A DNA stretch of 64,000 nucleotides. Source: Algoriphagus aestuarii. Its GTDB lineage: Bacteria; Bacteroidota; Bacteroidia; Cytophagales; Cyclobacteriaceae. The stretch spans positions 310,001 to 374,000 of the forward strand of contig JAFIDK010000002.1 of assembly GCA_017051695.1 (NCBI GenBank). Reading direction: 5' to 3'. The translations under genes were made by a program, and so were the position numbers. The notes under the pieces were generated by a model. It was given only the letters and a program-made list of their open reading frames with translations. It was not told where the DNA came from and searched no databases. Position 1 is the stretch's first letter, and each line of letters opens with the position of its first letter. Below, piece by piece: positions 8,556-16,970 of this stretch.

Positions 8556-9185
8556 TTGAACTCGAAGCAAACTTGGAGAAGACTCATATCAGATTTATGT
8601 CAATGTCGAAGTAAATAGATTAGTTAAATAAGAATGGAAAGAACAGCATTAGAATATTGAATTTAAAAATTTGGAATTACCCTACTTTGGAAACCTAGCT
8701 TAAAAAACTGACGCACATTTCAATTAGTGGAAATAGAGTTTGAAATAGTGAATTGTTGCATAGGGCTTGGAGACATTTTAGAGGTGCGGTGGGTTTGTCG
8801 CGCCAGCGAGCCAGGTGCTGGCTTTGCGGGTTGAAGCTTTGGCGGCGACTAGGCCTTTTGGTACTTTTGGGCTATGCCAAAAGTACAGAGGAAATAAAAG
8901 ATTGATGTGTAAATATTTAAATCAGATTATTTCTTTCACATGCCTTTGGCTAAATCTCTTTTTTGATTATTCCGGGTAAGAATAAGTAAACCAATATTTT
9001 GCAATTCCCACCTTTGAATTTTTGAGGTAAAAATAGTCAGGCCTTCAGTAGTTGATCTTCCATGCACTCTTAGGAATGTTGGATGATAAACCTCCATTTA
9101 TATTAAAATAATGTCAATGTTAAGAAACCAAGTAAGCTCTCAGCTTTTATAAGAAAAACTTGGTAAAACTCTAATAATCAGAAAT
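8556..9185. other. Intergenic region with remnant of the dispersed repeat
   Basis: There is no convincing gene. The hairpin GTACTTTTGG/CCAAAAGTAC (8861-8886, perfect 10-bp stem) inside a GC-richer stretch (8790-8890) resembles the terminal hairpin of the dispersed repeat seen at 4605 and 11470. The rest is AT-rich and featureless. Confidence 0.4.
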
Positions 9186-9827
9186 ATGGGAAAGTTAGAA
9201 TCTTCAGTCTTAGGGAAAATTAAAGGTAAAATAGGAAACCTCATTTTTTATGAAAGAGATGGTCAAACTCTTGTTAGAAAAAAGTCAGATCCTGAAAAGA
9301 GAGAACTATCCCCCTTACAAAAGTACCATCAGCAGGTTTTCAAAATTGCTGCATCCTTTTTAAAGCCATTCAAAGGAGAGTTGAATTTTACAATGGCTGC
9401 TTTTGAAAATGGAGGCAAAAAGGGGTTTCATCAGGGTTTGAGTTGGTTGTTAAGGAATGGGATTTTGCATGGGGAATTCCCAAGGGTAATTCCTGAAAAA
9501 ATCATGGTTTCCATGGGCACTCTTCCTGGTCCGGAAGCTCCTATTGCAGAAAGAATGGATAGAGATGAGTTTAGAGTTAGCTGGCAACCTAATGCCTGGG
9601 AAGGTTCAGCACGTGAAGGGGATATCGCTTACGTGCTGATATATGATCCCATTCGCCTGCGGGTAACAGCTTTTCGAAAAGGTGCCTATAGAAAGTCAGG
9701 TTCAGAAGTAGTGAAAATCCCTTGGCTTATGGATTCTGGGGAAGAGGCTTGGATTTATCTGGCATTTTATCAGGAGAAAAAAGGAGAATTAAACTTTTCA
9801 AATTCAAGTTGTCTAGGAAAAGTATGA
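9186..9827 (+). CDS. DUF6266-type protein
   Basis: A 213-residue protein without signal peptide. The N-terminus reads GKIGNLIFYERDGQTLVRKK (residues 14-33), the family's opening motif. The C-terminal half (about 110-205) looks like a beta-rich domain (REGDIAYVLIYDPIRLRVT). DUF6266 proteins are abundant in Bacteroidota and have no known function. It heads a same-strand series of five small genes with a phage-like character. The product shares its N-terminal pattern with the next gene. Confidence 0.7.
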   Translation: MGKLESSVLGKIKGKIGNLIFYERDGQTLVRKKSDPEKRELSPLQKYHQQVFKIAASFLKPFKGELNFTMAAFENGGKKGFHQGLSWLLRNGILHGEFPRVIPEKIMVSMGTLPGPEAPIAERMDRDEFRVSWQPNAWEGSAREGDIAYVLIYDPIRLRVTAFRKGAYRKSGSEVVKIPWLMDSGEEAWIYLAFYQEKKGELNFSNSSCLGKV

Positions 9828-10003
9828 TCTGAAAATATCAGAAAACCGCAGCACCCGAAGAGTATGCAGAAATGATCTGAAAAGTGAAAATCATACATCA
9901 ATACCCCTTCATCCAAAAGATCCGCAAGATCCGCACATTCAATTGATAGCCAGTTCAATAAGATTGAAATTTCCTGCATGTTTAACCTAAAACCCATATT
10001 CAT

Positions 10004-10753
10004 ATGGCAAAACAAACAGGAATAATTACACTGAAAGGTCCCGTAGGAAGACTGTCTTTCTACAAAACCAAAGACGGGTATCTGGCCCGTGAAAAAGGAG
10101 GAGTGGAGAAATCCAGAATCATGAATGATCCCCGCTTCGCAAGAACCCGGGAGAACATCCGTGAATTCACCGACAATGCCAATGCCTCCAAATTGCTGCG
10201 TGATGCTTTAAGACCGGTGATCTCCCAGATCGGAGACAAGCGATTGAATCTCCGCATCACCCAATCCATGATGCAGGTGCTGAAATCAGACCTGCTCAAT
10301 GTGAGAGGGGACAGAAGGGTGAAGGAAGGAGACTGGAGCCTGCTCAAGGATCTGGAAATGAATGCAGGGTCTTCTTTGGGAAGCACCCTCTTCTTTGAAC
10401 TGGGCATCAATGAAACTCCGGCAGCCCTGGAACTGACCCTGCCGGCTTTTACACCGAAAGATATGATTGCGATTCCAAACGGTGCCACTCATTACAAAAT
10501 TGCTGCTACGGGAGTGGGCGTGGATTTTGACCTGGGAACCCGATCAGTGGTGAGTGCAGGTACTGGTTCGCTCTCTATTCTGGATCCTGCACTTTCACAG
10601 ACCTTGACTGTGGACAAGAACCAGCTGGACGGAACCCACTTTGTCTTCGTGCTGAGTGTGGAGTTCGTTCAAATGGTCAATGGTGTGGAATATGCGATCA
10701 ACAACGGAGCGCATAATGCCGCCAAGATCCTGTCGGTAAGCAAAACCAGCTGA
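10004..10753 (+). CDS. Conserved Bacteroidota protein related to DUF6266 at its N-terminus
   Basis: A 249-residue protein, no signal peptide. Residues 8-32 (ITLKGPVGRLSFYKTKDGYL and following Arg) repeat the G-x-V-G-x-L-x-F-Y-x(3)-DG-x-L-x-R pattern of the preceding gene. A helical middle (about 40-110, MNDPRFARTRENIREF) and a beta-rich C-terminal domain follow. I recall this type as multi-copy in many Bacteroidota but know of no assigned role. Its stop overlaps the next start (TGATG), so the two are coupled. Confidence 0.65.
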   Translation: MAKQTGIITLKGPVGRLSFYKTKDGYLAREKGGVEKSRIMNDPRFARTRENIREFTDNANASKLLRDALRPVISQIGDKRLNLRITQSMMQVLKSDLLNVRGDRRVKEGDWSLLKDLEMNAGSSLGSTLFFELGINETPAALELTLPAFTPKDMIAIPNGATHYKIAATGVGVDFDLGTRSVVSAGTGSLSILDPALSQTLTVDKNQLDGTHFVFVLSVEFVQMVNGVEYAINNGAHNAAKILSVSKTS

Positions 10754-11181
10754 TGAGATTGCTTCTTAAAAGAAGGTATACTCCCCGGGGAAGCCTGGGG
10801 AGGCTATACCTCGGTCCAAAGCAGTTGTGCTTTATCCGGGAAGCTCCCAAGTCCTGCTATGATCAGGAAGTTCATTGCCTGGAGGAGGGGACCTATGAAC
10901 TGGAAGCATCTCACTTAGAAGAAGAAGGCTGGTTTATCAGAGTTGGGGAGAAAGGGTTGATCAAAGCCAGAACAGCTGATTCCCGGCCAGGACTGAATGA
11001 ACTCTGTCCGGTGACTTCCTACCGTGCAAATGGGACTCCACTATTTACAAAGCTGGCCTTCTTGAAGCTTCTGGATGAACTCAGTCCTTACTGGGAGCGG
11101 GGAGAAATCCTGGACTTACAGATCGTTTCTACAGGAATTCCTTATCAACTGGAATCATGTCTGGAGCAGAGCTACTCTTAA
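10753..11181 (+). CDS. DUF5675-type protein
   Basis: A 142-residue protein. The start LLLKRRYTPRGSLGRLYLG, the segment LEEGTYELEAS and a GEKGLIKARTADSRPGLNEL stretch resemble DUF5675 proteins, which occur in phages and phage-like loci and are sometimes linked to peptidoglycan. No catalytic residues can be named. It overlaps both neighbours (start within the previous stop, 25 bp into the next gene), which shows a compact operon. Confidence 0.55.
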   Translation: MRLLLKRRYTPRGSLGRLYLGPKQLCFIREAPKSCYDQEVHCLEEGTYELEASHLEEEGWFIRVGEKGLIKARTADSRPGLNELCPVTSYRANGTPLFTKLAFLKLLDELSPYWERGEILDLQIVSTGIPYQLESCLEQSYS

Positions 11182-11351
11182 GCTTGGCGGGAGCGGTGAC
11201 GATGTTATTGCTTTCGGTAATCGCCTATTTCCTCAAATTGCTGATTGAAGATACCCGTCAGTTGAAAGGTGAATTGGCAAAGTTGAAAGAGCTCTTTTAC
11301 AGGCTAGAGGTCGAACAGGCTTTCCTGAAGAATATGATGAAGGAAAAGTGA
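11157..11351 (+). CDS. Small one-helix membrane protein with coiled coil
   Basis: A 64-residue protein with one hydrophobic helix (about 5-30) followed by a heptad-like amphipathic helix (LKGELAKLKELFYRLEVEQA). The architecture is like small phage accessory or holin-associated proteins, but it is too short for a firm family call. It overlaps the DUF5675-type gene by 25 bp, so it is probably translated by coupling. Confidence 0.55.
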   Translation: MSGAELLLSLAGAVTMLLLSVIAYFLKLLIEDTRQLKGELAKLKELFYRLEVEQAFLKNMMKEK

Positions 11352-11469
11352 GCAGTTTTCAGTCACAGTAGGCAGGTATCAGTGTTCAGGAGACAGTGAG
11401 TAGTTGCAGTTTATAGTTTTCAGTGATCAGAAAGCAGTCGCTATGGTTTAGCTCCTTAAATCTTTAATT
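11352..11469. repeat. Degenerate CAGT-rich stretch
   Basis: Repeated imperfect units such as TTTTCAGTCACAGT, TATCAGTGTTCAG and TTTTCAGTGATCAG fill this gap before the dispersed repeat. No coding potential was seen. Confidence 0.4.
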
Positions 11470-11692
11470 GGACCATTTGCCATTGAGGATATGCAATTTT
11501 TGGAGTGAAGTCTGAGCCGTTAAGAAAATTGGCTAGCTCGCGAGTCTCGAGCGAGATCCGCCAATTTTTAGGTGAGGACAAACTTCAAAAATCAAATCGG
11601 TGAAAGGAATTTTCCTTTACCTAAAACGAAGTCCGATTTGAAGCATAGACTCTGGCAGAGGCTTTTGGATACTTTTGGCCTTCAAAAGTATC
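11470..11692 (+). repeat. Dispersed non-coding repeat, copy 2
   Basis: Near-identical in order to copy 1: GACCATTTGCCATTGAGGAT, GAAGTCTGAGCCGTTAAGAA, GGCTAGCTCGCGAG, AAAAATCAAATCGGTGAAAG and the terminal hairpin GATACTTTTG/CAAAAGTATC (11668-11692). It splits the phage-like cassette between the one-helix protein and the holin-like protein. Confidence 0.75.
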
Positions 11693-11723
11693 AGGAAAAT
11701 CTCCATTTAAAACTCAAATAAAT

Positions 11724-11975
11724 ATGAACATACTAACAGAAATAAAACAAAGGGCTTCCGCCCCTACACCTCCGTTTTTCCAAAAAGTAAAGAAAATCGG
11801 ATTGATCATCGCAGCGGTAGGAACCGCCGTAATCACTGCACCGGGCAGTATCCCGGCTATCCTGCTGACCTATGCAGGTTATGCAATCACGGCAGGCACA
11901 GTGCTGGTCAGCATCGCACAGCTGACTGTAGATGAGGAAAGGCTTGAAGAGAAGTTAATGAGCTCTTTGAACTAG
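11724..11975 (+). CDS. Holin-like small membrane protein
   Basis: An 83-residue protein with two hydrophobic segments (about 26-44 and 48-66, rich in Ala/Gly/Ile) after a short basic N-terminus containing SAPTPPFFQKVKK, and a charged C-terminal tail. This arrangement matches small holin-like proteins seen next to DUF6266/DUF5675 genes in Bacteroidota. A strong terminator closes the unit 20 bp later. Pore activity is inference. Confidence 0.6.
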   Translation: MNILTEIKQRASAPTPPFFQKVKKIGLIIAAVGTAVITAPGSIPAILLTYAGYAITAGTVLVSIAQLTVDEERLEEKLMSSLN

Positions 11976-11997
11976 CTCAGCTAGCAAGCAATAAAAT

Positions 11998-12027
11998 AAC
12001 CCGGGCAAAAATGCTCGGGTTTTTTTT
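11998..12027 (+). terminator. Rho-independent terminator after the phage-like cassette
   Basis: AACCCGGGC (11998-12006) and GCTCGGGTT (12013-12021) pair with one G-T wobble, followed by a T-run to 12027. Confidence 0.9.
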
Positions 12028-12256
12028 GTGGAGAATCAAAAAAAGAAAGGGGATAGGACAAGCAAAACAATAGAGGTTAATACTTATGCACTTTCTCTCT
12101 CAAATAAAAATATTCAAAGCCCATTAGATGGGATCGACGAAATTCTTAATTTGGTTTCCACAACATCCAATACACTTGTGGACAAAACGAATATATAGGC
12201 ATTAAACAAGTAACAAGTGGATTAACGAGGTGTTGGCAAACATTTAAAAGAAACGA

Positions 12257-13138
12257 ATGAAACAGGTTTTTACGATTCTATTCCTATCAATTACATTATT
12301 GACATTTGGACAAGAAAAGACCTCTTTTGATAACCTAGTGAAACTTGGAGAAATCTATTCCAAGAACGTAATTGCGACAGGTGACGAGTTTAAAAAAGAA
12401 GTCGAAAAATTCAGAACACCTGAACTAAATCATTTAATTGAAGCATTAATTGCGGTTGGTGAAGGTGATAAAAAGCTTTTGACTATAGAATTCCTTTCAA
12501 AGCCTTCAGAGCAAGAGTTAAAATATTGGTATGTATTGAGAGAAATTCACTACAATAATCAGTCTGAGAACTCTGAGCCAAGATCGAATGAAGAAATAGC
12601 AAAAGAGACATTAGAAACAGAAATTGATAGTTGTTGGTTGTTGGATAATAATTACTATCGAATTCGTGGTGGGATTGCGAAAATGTTCAATGACAAAAAT
12701 TTAACCAAGTACAATATTGACCTAAACAACTACGGATTTGAGAATGATGTTGAAAAGGCAATTCTCTTTTTCGCTATCTCTAATTCATTGACACAAAGAT
12801 TCCGAGTTCTTCAAATGATGAAGAATTATGATAAACTGCTTGAATTCGCAGACAAGCTGCCGACATTCAACGGGAAACCATATTATGAATACACTTCATT
12901 CGACTTTGAAGACTTTGAATGGATCGGACACGAAAAAACTGAGTCGTATAAAGACAGACAATTGGGAAGTCTATTTTCGGCTTTAAACGGACACTTTTCT
13001 GCACTCGTTGAAAAAGAAAAAATAGAAGAGATGAGAACCCTATATTTCAACTCAGTTCTATTTATCCCAGATTATTTTAAACATTCAGGCGGAATGGAAA
13101 ATGATTTACAACATCTTTACAATCAATCGAAAAAATAA
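12257..13138 (+). CDS. Secreted protein of unknown function
   Basis: A 293-residue protein with a clear signal peptide (MKQVFTILFLSITLLTFGQ). The mature part is acidic, helical and Phe/Tyr-rich, with no family I recognise. It is preceded by GTTGGCAAAC (12232) and followed 8 bp later by an attC-like inverted repeat, so it looks like one unit of a cassette series. Its AT-rich composition agrees with the host. Confidence 0.6.
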   Translation: MKQVFTILFLSITLLTFGQEKTSFDNLVKLGEIYSKNVIATGDEFKKEVEKFRTPELNHLIEALIAVGEGDKKLLTIEFLSKPSEQELKYWYVLREIHYNNQSENSEPRSNEEIAKETLETEIDSCWLLDNNYYRIRGGIAKMFNDKNLTKYNIDLNNYGFENDVEKAILFFAISNSLTQRFRVLQMMKNYDKLLEFADKLPTFNGKPYYEYTSFDFEDFEWIGHEKTESYKDRQLGSLFSALNGHFSALVEKEKIEEMRTLYFNSVLFIPDYFKHSGGMENDLQHLYNQSKK

Positions 13139-13145
13139 AAAATGT

Positions 13146-13292
13146 TTGGCAACGATGCATATAGCTTTTGGCGGGTAAACGGCTGCCTGTAAAGTATTCG
13201 CTCTGTAGCCAGCTTTGGTTTCGGTGGACAGTAAATTGCTTCGATCCCGATTCCTATCGGGACGCCACAAGCCATATGCAAACCGTTAGCAA
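13146..13292. repeat. attC-like imperfect inverted repeat 1
   Basis: The ends TTGGCAACG-ATGCATATAGC and GCCATATGCAAACCGTTAGCAA are imperfect inverted repeats of about 28 bp, continuing inward as TTTTGGCG/CGCCACAA. Outer AAC/GTT triplets are where attC core sites have them, but the flanking bases do not fit RYYYAAC/GTTRRRY strictly. It lies between two unrelated same-strand genes. Confidence 0.55.
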
Positions 13293-13310
13293 CAGGTAAA
13301 AAATATAAAA

Positions 13311-13805
13311 ATGGAAAATTTCAATTGGACTTCTTATACCAAACGAATAGCAGTTAAAGCTAGTTTGCCGGAAATTTATGACGCCTGGACGAGAGCGGAT
13401 GAATTGGAAAGATGGTTTTTGAAAAAGGTTTATTTCTACAACAATGATAAATCATTATTTAAACAACAAGCTAATGTCACAAAAGACATAGCCTACGAAT
13501 GGTATTGGTTTTTATATGATGAACCTATGAAAGGTAAAATTACCAGTGTGAATGGAAAAGATTTCATACAATTTACTTTTGAAGGAGAATGCTTAGTGGA
13601 TGTTAACCTTGAGGTACTTGACGAGTATGTAATTGTAACTCTTCGACATAATAATATCCCCTTAGATGATAATTCTAAACAGTATGTTCGGTTGGGCTGC
13701 TCAAATGGATGGACTTTTTATTTGACCAATTTGAAATCGATTTATGAAGGCGGGCTGGATTTAAGGAATAAAGATGAAAAATTACCGACAATGATTAATA
13801 ATTAA
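13311..13805 (+). CDS. SRPBCC/AHSA1-like domain protein
   Basis: A 164-residue protein. The start TKRIAVKASLPEIYDAWTRADELERWF is the family signature (ligand-cavity helix-grip fold), and a beta-rich middle and a long C-terminal helix (GWTFYLTNLKSIYEGGLDLR) follow. Such proteins bind small hydrophobic ligands or act as chaperone co-factors; the ligand is unknown. It sits between two attC-like elements, 19 bp after the first, in a cassette-like arrangement. Confidence 0.75.
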   Translation: MENFNWTSYTKRIAVKASLPEIYDAWTRADELERWFLKKVYFYNNDKSLFKQQANVTKDIAYEWYWFLYDEPMKGKITSVNGKDFIQFTFEGECLVDVNLEVLDEYVIVTLRHNNIPLDDNSKQYVRLGCSNGWTFYLTNLKSIYEGGLDLRNKDEKLPTMINN

Positions 13806-13813
13806 AAAACTAG

Positions 13814-13910
13814 TTGACAACATAGTATAAAAACTATGCTGGTACCAATTTCGAATTGAAAGTTCGTGCTCGCTTGCAAGCTCTCACTGTTTTTATACGA
13901 GAGTTAGTAA
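13814..13910. repeat. attC-like imperfect inverted repeat 2
   Basis: TTGACAAC...GTATAAAAA at the left and TTTTTATAC...GTTAGTAA at the right are mutually inverted, with AAC/GTT near the ends, 97 bp in total. It begins 9 bp after the SRPBCC stop codon, as expected for a cassette recombination site. Confidence 0.5.
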
Positions 13911-13946
13911 TGAGTTGAAAATGCGAAATAATCCCATAGCGCTCGT

Positions 13947-14456
13947 TTACTGACAACTTACATCAGGGTTCCAATCATAAAACATACCGTTAGGATTTTC
14001 TTTTTCTGACCAAAGATGAAGTGCCCACATGTCTATTTCGTGATTCTGATGGTAATTCTGGCCAAAAAGTGTGGGAGGTTCTTTGTCTTCGGAGTGTATT
14101 GCAAAAGGAACCAAGTATTCAACTCCTAACAATTCCATAGTTCCGGTAGCATCAGGAGCATACAGTAATACTTGCGGCTCCAAATGATTAATCCGGCCGT
14201 CAATATATTCCAAACGCCCGAAGTGATGCCCCATGCCACCTTCCGTAGGGTGCGCTACGCAACCCGAAAGGTCGGTCGCCCAGCCGGCGGCTACACCGTT
14301 ACTGTGTACCGTGTAGCTTTGGGTGATGTTTCGCACTTCCTCAATCATTTGCGCCACTTCATCCTTAGGCTCTTCTTCTTTTTTTTCGCAGGAGACCAAG
14401 GATATTGTTAATCCCCATAGTAATAGCATTCCCCTGTTAGTAATTATTCTTTTCAT
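13947..14456 (-). CDS. Lipoprotein of unknown function
   Basis: A 169-residue protein with a lipobox (LVSC, Cys23) and an acidic linker (EKKEEEPKDE). The mature domain has GCVAHPTEGGMGHHFGR and LEPQVLLYAPD; the His cluster could bind a metal or haem, which is inference. It follows the cupin gene on the same strand after 42 bp, so both probably belong to the TetR-controlled unit. Confidence 0.6.
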   Translation of the reverse strand: MKRIITNRGMLLLWGLTISLVSCEKKEEEPKDEVAQMIEEVRNITQSYTVHSNGVAAGWATDLSGCVAHPTEGGMGHHFGRLEYIDGRINHLEPQVLLYAPDATGTMELLGVEYLVPFAIHSEDKEPPTLFGQNYHQNHEIDMWALHLWSEKENPNGMFYDWNPDVSCQ

Positions 14457-14498
14457 TCTTAAAAGTGTTTTGTTTAATCAATTGGTCGTTTTTCCCAC

Positions 14499-14933
14499 TC
14501 ACATTTTTATCACCATATCATAGTTGGCTGCATTTTTTATGACTTCCTGAATCAGGTCGGGGGCTACCGATTTTTCCTGAGCATTCGCTTCTTCGGCCGG
14601 TACGCCCATTTTTTCAAAAAAACTGGCAAAGCCTTTCGGACTGTGGATGTTGACCCACTTGCAGGACTTATCACCCTTATTGCCAAACGTATGAAGCGTT
14701 TGCGGTGGAATATCAACGGACTCTCCGGCCTTCACCAGTGTAACTTTACCATTGACCATAAACTCCATTTCGCCCTCTACGACGAGAAAAAACTCCTTGT
14801 AAGAATTGTGGAAATGAGGCGGTGGTCCAGGTACATGGGGTGGAGTTTCTCCCATCATTAAATCGTAGTCTCCGGTGGTCGGGTAGGCCGTTACTTTGTG
14901 GCCTAGCACCCATTTTGTTGTATTTTGTTTCAT
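14499..14933 (-). CDS. Cupin-domain protein
   Basis: A 144-residue single-cupin protein. Motif 1 has HFHNSYKEFFLVVEGEMEF and motif 2 has PPQTLHTFGN, giving the usual His/Glu metal ligands. The start is placed at 14933 (MKQNTTKW), because the upstream ATG at 14954 lies inside a palindromic operator. Cupins range from dioxygenases to small-molecule sensors, so the reaction is unknown. It is divergent from a TetR regulator. Confidence 0.75.
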   Translation of the reverse strand: MKQNTTKWVLGHKVTAYPTTGDYDLMMGETPPHVPGPPPHFHNSYKEFFLVVEGEMEFMVNGKVTLVKAGESVDIPPQTLHTFGNKGDKSCKWVNIHSPKGFASFFEKMGVPAEEANAQEKSVAPDLIQEVIKNAANYDMVIKM

Positions 14934-14936
14934 TTC

Positions 14937-14954
14937 ATGAGATTGTTGTCTCAT
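14937..14954. promoter_or_regulatory. Palindromic operator 1 (ATGAGA-N6-TCTCAT)
   Basis: ATGAGATTGTTGTCTCAT, a perfect 6-bp inverted repeat around 6 bp, just upstream of the cupin start. The same motif occurs 53 bp away before the tetR-like gene. A TetR dimer is the expected ligand. Confidence 0.7.
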
Positions 14955-14989
14955 AAAAGTAAAACAAGTTTTTGGTTGTTCAAAACTTT

Positions 14990-15007
14990 ATGAGATATTT
15001 GTCTCAT
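14990..15007. promoter_or_regulatory. Palindromic operator 2 (ATGAGA-N6-TCTCAT)
   Basis: ATGAGATATTTGTCTCAT, the second copy of the palindrome, overlapping the start codon of the TetR-family gene. This points to autoregulation, and to joint control of the divergent cupin/lipoprotein unit. Confidence 0.7.
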
Positions 15008-15599
15008 GAAGAATGATTTTCTAGATAAAGGTAGAGTTAACCAAAAGCTGGGAACCCGGGATAAAATACTGGCAGCAGCTCAGTATTTTTTAAATAAAGG
15101 AACCGATTTCACCCTTGATGATATCTCCAAGCAAGCCGGAATATCAAGAGCCACGATCTATAGGTATTATTCTAATGTAGATGAACTGGCTGGAGAAGCT
15201 GGTTTAGCGATCAAGACCCAAAAGCCGGAAACCTTATACGACAGCGTTAAGGATTTAGATCTTGAAGAAGCTATTTTGGGTGTTCAGAAATACTATAACA
15301 CGCTGGCACTAAACCACGAACACGCCTTCAGAAAGTATCTGGCCGTTGCGATCACCAGCACGTCAAAACTAAAAAGAGGCGCCAGAAGGGTAAAGACCTT
15401 ACGATTAGTTCTGGAAAAAGCCAATCTTACCAAAAGCGAAAAAACCAATCTGATCAACCTATTTACTGTACTAATGGGTATCGAACCACTTATTGTCACC
15501 AAAGATGTCTGCGGATTGGATAATGAGCAATCTAAAGATCTCTTGAAGTGGGGCATGGAAATGATTCTGAAGGGAATTGCTAAAGACCAAAAATCATAG
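15006..15599 (+). CDS. TetR/AcrR family transcription regulator
   Basis: A 197-residue protein with an N-terminal TetR helix-turn-helix (about 17-62; FTLDDISKQAGISRATIYRYY) and an all-helical ligand domain of normal length. It is divergent from the cupin gene, with two identical-arm palindromes between them, so it most likely represses both directions and is released by an unknown small molecule. A second in-frame start was not seen near the first. Confidence 0.85.
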   Translation: MKNDFLDKGRVNQKLGTRDKILAAAQYFLNKGTDFTLDDISKQAGISRATIYRYYSNVDELAGEAGLAIKTQKPETLYDSVKDLDLEEAILGVQKYYNTLALNHEHAFRKYLAVAITSTSKLKRGARRVKTLRLVLEKANLTKSEKTNLINLFTVLMGIEPLIVTKDVCGLDNEQSKDLLKWGMEMILKGIAKDQKS

Positions 15600-16069
15600 A
15601 GCCCCTCGCTAGTGCATATACCCTGTCTGGTAGAAATGTCAACCCTGAATTTATAGTAGGTAGCTATCTTCGTACTCAGGCGAAAAGCCGTTAGGTAGGA
15701 TTGCCCACTAATCATACCCGCTTATCTCTATGTCAATACTGATGACTACTTATGCTAATGAAACCCATTTTCATAGCTTCTTACATATTGATTATTTTGC
15801 GGACTGAGTAAATAAATCAAGGCTATTAGCTCGTATTAAACCTTGTGCTTAATTGAAATTTCCGGGATTCGAAACCGTCTACTTTTCATATACTAACCGT
15901 TAGCCAAAATATAAAAATGGGTTCTACCCTGAATTTAAAGGGAACGAAACTTGGGCATTAAAATAATTTCTCCTGAAGAATGTACAGCTTCTGTTTAACA
16001 TTGCTTTCTTTTTCTTTTGAGACTCAACTTTCCATAAGCTTTCCTCCATTTTAGATAGGTTTTATCCTT
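15600..16069. other. Gene-free stretch with cassette-site fragments
   Basis: Contains GTTAGGT (15690) and GTTAGCC (15899). The second is followed by AATATAAAAATGG, the same leader as before the SRPBCC gene, but its ATG opens only a 14-codon frame. ACCCTGAATTTA occurs twice (15643, 15920). This looks like decayed cassettes; no intact gene was found. Confidence 0.35.
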
Positions 16070-16262
16070 GTCACTTTTTGGCGGCCAAAAAGTAACCAAA
16101 AAGCCCTGAGCCTCGGTCTTTTCTTTCCGCTGAAACCTTTTTTCTTTTAATATGAACAGAAATTCAGCGGAATTTTGTACTGAATTTCACACCTAAAAAT
16201 GACTGGATCTCCCTCGTACCTCGGGAGCTAAGTCATTTTCTTAACGGTGTTCAATCCATTAC
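16070..16262 (-). repeat. Dispersed non-coding repeat, copy 3 (inverted, diverged)
   Basis: Reads as the reverse of copies 1 and 2: the terminal hairpin GTCACTTTTTGG/CCAAAAAGTAAC (16070-16096), then CACCTAAAAATGACTGGATC, CGGGAGCTAAGTCATTTTCT and TTAACGG. It is more diverged than the other two. Confidence 0.55.
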
Positions 16263-16359
16263 AAAACCGAAAATCCCGTAAGGCTCACACAATAAGATGA
16301 TAGCTTCTGAAAACAATAATCAGCAGTCACCTCCATTAAAATCGTGATAGTACCTAAAA

Positions 16360-16692
16360 ATGAAAGCAACAATTACATCAATCGAGTTAAGAGGTCCGCT
16401 AAAATTCTTCGCACTTTCTTCAAAAGCTTTCAAAATTATTAGACAGCTAAAAGCTACGAATTGCAAAGATTTTAGAAAGAAAGGGCTATGGACAACTCAT
16501 TATACAATGACATTGTGGAATAATGAAGCTAAATTGAAAAAATTTACTCTAAGTGGAGCTCACTTGGAAGCTATGAAAACAAGTAAAAAGATAGCTAAGG
16601 AAATCAGGACAATCACAATAGAAACAGACTGCCTCCCTAAGTGGAATGAAGCTAAAGAATTGCTGCAAAAAGGACAGGTAATTAAATATTAA
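16360..16692 (+). CDS. Small DUF3291-like dimeric alpha/beta-barrel protein
   Basis: A 110-residue protein, MKATITSIELRGPLKFFALS followed by KGLWTTHYTMTLWNNEAKLKKF and SGAHLEAMKTSKKIA. The pattern resembles DUF3291/CrtA-like ferredoxin-fold proteins; this is from memory, and the enzyme activity is unknown. It is a single gene followed by an attC-like repeat 9 bp after its stop. Confidence 0.5.
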   Translation: MKATITSIELRGPLKFFALSSKAFKIIRQLKATNCKDFRKKGLWTTHYTMTLWNNEAKLKKFTLSGAHLEAMKTSKKIAKEIRTITIETDCLPKWNEAKELLQKGQVIKY

Positions 16693-16701
16693 AAGAAACT
16701 G

Positions 16702-16840
16702 TTGCTAACATCAGCTAAGAAAACATGCAGGGCTGAAACGGTAATATGAGATTTGGTACACAAAGTTTATTTTGGTTCCCAGTTGACAGAGACTTATTCC
16801 AAATCCTGTACATTTCTTATCTTCGCCAGAGCCGTTAGGC
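16702..16840. repeat. attC-like element 3 (weak)
   Basis: TTGCTAACATCAGC at the left and GCCAGAGCCGTTAGGC at the right are partly inverted; GTTAGGC fits GTTRRRY. The inner arms are poor, so this is only suggestive. Confidence 0.35.
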
Positions 16841-16970
16841 CAGGGGAGAGGTGACGAGAAAACCAAAAAAAACTGAATGCGAAGACCTTCAGAAAACGTA
16901 CGCTCCAATGGCGAGAGCATTTTTTGAGCAGTATAAGATTATCTCACTAGACAATTACTAAAACAAACAC

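Noticed and set aside
12028-12198. A 56-codon frame starting with GTG (ends TLVDKTNI), possibly a gene remnant
   Set aside because: It begins in the T-run of the preceding terminator and has no ribosome site or recognisable family; it could be the tail of a lost cassette gene but cannot be supported.
14934-14954. Longer cupin start at 14954
   Set aside because: Those codons are the palindromic operator itself; the downstream ATG at 14933 is more plausible.
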